64,000 bases of DNA from contig NZ_JAHLKM010000002.1 of NCBI RefSeq assembly GCF_024449025.1, forward strand, positions 124,001 through 188,000, in the 5' to 3' direction. Positions 60,634-64,000 of the stretch are shown one piece after another. The position numbers and the translations under genes were made by a program. A model generated the notes under the pieces. The model did not search any database, was not told the DNA's origin, and saw nothing but the letters and a program-made list of their open reading frames with translations. The stretch comes from Natronomonas aquatica. GTDB taxonomy: Archaea; Halobacteriota; Halobacteria; Halobacteriales; Haloarculaceae. Position 1 is the stretch's first letter. Every line of letters begins with the position of its first letter.

Positions 60634-62448
60634 ATGGGCGAGGAAACGATCACGGTCGGCGAGGTGAGCGCGGGCGAGAACGCGGGCGCCGCGATCGAAC
60701 TTCCGGTCGTCGACGTGCTCACGGGGCGGGGGTTCGTCACCGGCAAGAGCGGTAGCGGGAAATCGAACTCCGCGAGCGTCGTCTGTGAGAAACTGCTCGA
60801 CGACAGTTACGGCATTCTGATCGTCGACATCGACGGGGAGTATTACGGCCTCAAAGAGGAGTACGAGATCCTCCACGTCGGCGCCGACGAGGAGTGTGAC
60901 CTCCGTGTCGGGGTCGAACACGCCGAAAAGATCGCCGAACTCGCCTTAGAAGGGAACGTTCCGATCATCCTCGACGTGTCGTCGTTCCTCGACGAATCGA
61001 AGGCCCGTGAACTTCTGACCGAGGTGACGAAACAGCTTTTCGCCAAGGAGAAGAAGCTGAAACAGCCGTTCTTGATGCTCGTCGAGGAGGTCCACGAGTA
61101 CATCCCCGAGGGCGGTGGCATCGACGAGTGCGGTCGAATGTTGATCAAGGTCTCGAAGCGCGGCCGGAAACACGGCCTCGGGATCGTCGGTATCAGCCAG
61201 CGCCCGGCGGACGTAAAGAAGGACTTCATAACCCAGTGTGACTGGCTCGTCTGGCACCGGCTGACGTGGAACAACGACACGAAGGTCGTCGGCCGGATCC
61301 TCGGCAACGACTACGCCGACGCCATCGAGGATATGGGCGACGGCGAGGGCTTTCTGATGACCGACTACGACGAGTCGATCCGCCGCATCCAGTTCGAACG
61401 CAAACGGACCTTCGACGCCGGCGCGACGCCCGGCCTGGAGGACTTCGAACGGCCGGAACTGAAAAGCGTCAGCGGCGAACTCGTCGACGAACTCCAGGAG
61501 ATCACCGACGAACGGAACCGACGGGAGAACCGGATCGAGGAACTCGAACGGGAACTACAGCGGCGGGACGAGCGGATCCGGGACCTCGAACGACAGCTCT
61601 CGGAGGCCAGGGACCTCAAACAGATGGCGGATCGGTTCTCGCGGGCGATGATGGAGCAAGCGACCGGCCGACCGCTGTCGGCCGCCCCCGGACGCCAGAG
61701 CGAACTCGACGAGACGGCCGCCGGCCCGGTCCGGCGCGACCCCGAACTTGAGTCCGAACTCGAGGCGGTCCGGAACGGCGAATCGGAGCCGACGCCCCCG
61801 CCGATCCCGGACGCAAAAGCGGAGTGGGAGGCCGACGACGATCCGACAACCGAACGGGATCCCGCGGATGGGGAGACGGCCGCCGAAGCTCCGGAGCGAG
61901 CCGATAGTTCCGATCCTTCCGATCGGACCGGGTCCTCGGATAGCACGGCGTCGGACCCCGGAGCGCCGACGATCAGCGGGGAACCGATGAGCGAAGCGGC
62001 CGACACCGGCGGGTCGGATACCGACGCCGATCGGATCGCCTCGCGGCTCCGCCGGGAGATCGACCGTCTCGACGAACGCGCCGTCGGGATGCTCCGGCAG
62101 TACCGGAGGTACGGTCCGGCGACGCCACAGGAGATCCACGCCGCGGCCGGCGGATCCGGTGATCGCGGACCCGCGTACGCGACGAACAGAGCCCTCCGCC
62201 AGCGCGGGCTGATCGCCCACGTCGGTTGCGGGCAGTACGATTACGCGCTGGCGGAACTCGTCCGCGAGGAACTGTCCGACCCTCTTCACCCCGAAATCTC
62301 GCCCGACGACGACGCCGTCGCCGACCTCGTATCGGCCGTCGAGACGGCGCTCGATGACGAATCCGGCGACGGCGGTGCCGAAACGACGGGTTCGGCCGCG
62401 CGTTCGGAGGTCGGATCGGACGCCGCCGAACCGTGGCCGACGCTATAG
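60634..62448 (+). CDS. HerA-like bipolar-type helicase/ATPase with coiled coil and winged helix
   Basis: 604 aa protein. Walker [21 protein letters not shown] at 36-55 and Walker [18 protein letters not shown] near 150, with sensor TISQRP-like [12 protein letters not shown], mark a HerA/FtsK-type DNA translocase. Unlike HerA it lacks the N-terminal HAS barrel. After about residue 295 a coiled coil ([20 protein letters not shown]) is followed by an acidic linker and a C-terminal winged helix ([36 protein letters not shown]). No nurA neighbour is present. Function as a DNA-anchored ATPase is inferred. Confidence 0.85.
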   Translation: MGEETITVGEVSAGENAGAAIELPVVDVLTGRGFVTGKSGSGKSNSASVVCEKLLDDSYGILIVDIDGEYYGLKEEYEILHVGADEECDLRVGVEHAEKIAELALEGNVPIILDVSSFLDESKARELLTEVTKQLFAKEKKLKQPFLMLVEEVHEYIPEGGGIDECGRMLIKVSKRGRKHGLGIVGISQRPADVKKDFITQCDWLVWHRLTWNNDTKVVGRILGNDYADAIEDMGDGEGFLMTDYDESIRRIQFERKRTFDAGATPGLEDFERPELKSVSGELVDELQEITDERNRRENRIEELERELQRRDERIRDLERQLSEARDLKQMADRFSRAMMEQATGRPLSAAPGRQSELDETAAGPVRRDPELESELEAVRNGESEPTPPPIPDAKAEWEADDDPTTERDPADGETAAEAPERADSSDPSDRTGSSDSTASDPGAPTISGEPMSEAADTGGSDTDADRIASRLRREIDRLDERAVGMLRQYRRYGPATPQEIHAAAGGSGDRGPAYATNRALRQRGLIAHVGCGQYDYALAELVREELSDPLHPEISPDDDAVADLVSAVETALDDESGDGGAETTGSAARSEVGSDAAEPWPTL

Positions 62449-63078
62449 CGGTTCGACGAGCGCTTCGAGGGCGGCCCGCGGGTCGTCAGCCTTGGCGACC
62501 CCCGAGGCGAGCAACACGCCTTCGGCGCCGAGCTCTGCCGCCGCGAGGAGGTCCTCGCCGGTCGAGATCCCTGCCCCACAGAGGACCGGGACCTCGTCTC
62601 CGGCTGCCGCGACTGAATCGGTGACGATTTCCGGGTCGGCCTTCGAGACGGGCGTTCCGGTCCCGATCAGTTCGGGCGGTTCGACGGCTACGGCGTCCGG
62701 CTCCAGCCGTGCCGCCGCGGCGATCTGTCGCGGATTGTTCGCACAGACGACCGTCTCCAGGCCGGCCCGCTCCGCCGCGCGGATCCCGGCATCGATGTCG
62801 GCCAGCCGGCGGCGCCGCTCGGAGTGGTTGAGCAGCGTCCCCGTCGCGCCCGCGTCCGCGACCGCCTCCGCGAGCGTCGATCCGGTGTGTGAGCCGGATC
62901 CGACCCCGGAGACGTGCTGGGCCCACGTTTCGACGCCGGTTTCGGCGACCCGCCCGATCGCCGCCGTCTGGGGTGCCACCGCGACCCGGACGCCCGTCTC
63001 GTCGGCGACATCGGCCGCCGCCGCCGCGATCTCGACCGGGTCACACGCGTACGCCTTGAGGTTGAGTAGAACGAACAT
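62443..63078 (-). CDS. tpiA: Triosephosphate isomerase
   Basis: 211 aa archaeal-type TIM interconverting DHAP and glyceraldehyde 3-phosphate. Catalytic residues N6 and K8 (LLNLKAY), H85 (TLLNHSERR) and E133 ([11 protein letters not shown]) are all present, as is the phosphate loop [20 protein letters not shown]. Length is the short archaeal form. Its end overlaps the convergent HerA-like gene by 6 bp. Confidence 0.95.
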   Translation of the reverse strand: MFVLLNLKAYACDPVEIAAAAADVADETGVRVAVAPQTAAIGRVAETGVETWAQHVSGVGSGSHTGSTLAEAVADAGATGTLLNHSERRRRLADIDAGIRAAERAGLETVVCANNPRQIAAAARLEPDAVAVEPPELIGTGTPVSKADPEIVTDSVAAAGDEVPVLCGAGISTGEDLLAAAELGAEGVLLASGVAKADDPRAALEALVEPL

Positions 63079-63188
63079 ACCGATCGGCCGGCGCCCACCG
63101 AAAAATAGCTGTCCATCACGATGCGAAGCGGTGTCGATCCAAACCCTGCTTCGGGAGGTTCTTACCCGGACCGATCGATGTACCCGGT

Positions 63189-64000
63189 ATGGAGCCGGTC
63201 GTGAGACGTCGGACCGTACTCGCGGGTCTCGGTGTCGCCCTCGCCGGCTGTGGGACCGACGACGGCGAATCCGGTCGGACGCCGACCCCGGACGAAGAGC
63301 GTGAACCGCTGTCGGGATCGTGGCCGATGTTCGCCCACGACGCGGCGAACACCGGCTACGCGCCGACGATCGACGGACCCTACACCGAGATCGGTCGGGA
63401 ATGGACCTTCGAGACAGGCGACGCCGTCACCGCCAGTCCCGCGATCGAGGGTAACACCCTCTACGTCGGGTCTATCGACGGAACCGTGTACGCTTTGGAT
63501 CCGTACGTCGGCGCCGAACTCTGGTCGTTCGAGACGGAGGGCCCGGTGGCCACCACCCCCGCAGTCGTCGACGGGACGGTCTACGTCGGGTCCGGCGACG
63601 GCCGTCTGTACGCGCTGAGTGCCGACGACGGAACCGAGCAGTGGCGCTTCGATACCGACGGCCGGATCGACGCGAGCCCGACTGTCGACGAGGGGACGGT
63701 CTACCTCGGCTCGGTTAGCAGTGCCGTCATCGCCGTCGACAGCGAGAGCGGCGATCGTCAGTGGCGTTTCGGAACCGGCGCCTCGGTTCTCGGCGCCCCG
63801 GCAGCCGTCGACGGGACGGTGTACGCCGGCTCCGGCGATCAGCGCGTCTACGCGATCGACGCGGCCGACGGCGTCGAACGCTGGTCGTTCGGGACCCGTG
63901 GAAGCGTCGCCGGCAGCCCGACCGTCACGGACGGAACGGTGTACGTCGGGTCCCGCGACGGCAACGTCTACGCGCTCGACGCCGGGGAGGGGAGCCGACG
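63189..64000 (+). CDS. PQQ-type beta-propeller lipoprotein, 5' part
   Basis: First 270 codons of a Tat lipoprotein, still open at the window edge. Signal [20 protein letters not shown] then Cys, then a Thr/Glu-rich linker ([20 protein letters not shown]). Repeats of about 40 residues follow, each with a [VL]YVGSxDGxVYALDxxxGxExW core and a WxFxT turn; at least five blades are visible. Such BamB-like propellers are surface scaffolds or bind small ligands; the exact role is unknown. Confidence 0.88.
   Translation, partial: MEPVVRRRTVLAGLGVALAGCGTDDGESGRTPTPDEEREPLSGSWPMFAHDAANTGYAPTIDGPYTEIGREWTFETGDAVTASPAIEGNTLYVGSIDGTVYALDPYVGAELWSFETEGPVATTPAVVDGTVYVGSGDGRLYALSADDGTEQWRFDTDGRIDASPTVDEGTVYLGSVSSAVIAVDSESGDRQWRFGTGASVLGAPAAVDGTVYAGSGDQRVYAIDAADGVERWSFGTRGSVAGSPTVTDGTVYVGSRDGNVYALDAGEGSR

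Overview
The window is a chromosomal stretch of a halophilic archaeon (class Halobacteria). The evidence is a GC-rich, strongly acidic proteome, many Tat-type lipoprotein signals (RR...LAGC), a Haloferax-type rpa1-rpap1-rpe operon, archaellins, CheC/CheD chemotaxis proteins, HalX signalling, eIF1A, L37e, Lsm, and leaderless promoters with a TATA-like box about 23-27 nt before the start codon. The genus cannot be fixed from the sequence alone.

Layout. 1-6.8 kb: 3' end of a Dna2/Upf1-type helicase, the RPA operon and a DUF255 thioredoxin-like protein. 6.8-12.6 kb: a lipoprotein, a decayed metallo-beta-lactamase gene, an acyl-CoA synthetase, purD, a decayed gamma-carbonic anhydrase and a sugar nucleotidyltransferase. 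12.6-20 kb, all on the minus strand: a motility and chemotaxis block of three tandem archaellins, a lipoprotein, arlF, two arlG copies, an unknown acidic protein, cheY, a double-site cheC and cheD. arlH, arlI and arlJ are not in the window. 20-31 kb: ordinary housekeeping and metabolism (cold-shock protein, eIF1A, YchF GTPase, cytochrome P450, a lone 2-oxoacid dehydrogenase E1 alpha, small membrane proteins, UspA, FAH-family hydrolase, SRAP protein, glycine decarboxylase gcvPA/gcvPB).

31-40 kb is the metal-related and most unusual region. It holds a NicO-type nickel/cobalt transporter with a His-rich loop beside a nikR gene broken inside its metal site. Next comes a compact minus-strand operon: secreted Glu/His/Tyr-rich repeat protein, ApbE flavin transferase, thrombospondin-3-repeat protein, bis-heme ferric-reductase-type membrane protein. 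Divergent from it is a ZnuABC-type metal ABC transporter with a perfect DtxR-like palindrome in its promoter. I read 34.6-39.7 kb as one metal-acquisition and flavin/heme reduction locus; it is the best candidate here for an undescribed system. 40-42.6 kb: an AI-2E family permease, chorismate mutase, and a VapBC toxin-antitoxin module flanked by two diverged copies of the 3' end of the chorismate mutase gene. 42.6-64 kb: CNNM-type transporter, small regulators, a second double-CheC, cysK, Nudix, RIO-like kinase, purF, L37e/Lsm, M42 and M20 peptidases, tRNA-Arg(CCT), two tatA genes, peroxiredoxin, HD hydrolase, a RecA-fold/HalX pair, a decayed dinB, a HerA-like ATPase, tpiA and the start of a PQQ beta-propeller lipoprotein.

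A recurring theme is gene decay by small deletions and frameshifts: MBL hydrolase, gamma-carbonic anhydrase, nikR and dinB are all broken within 64 kb while neighbouring essential genes are intact.
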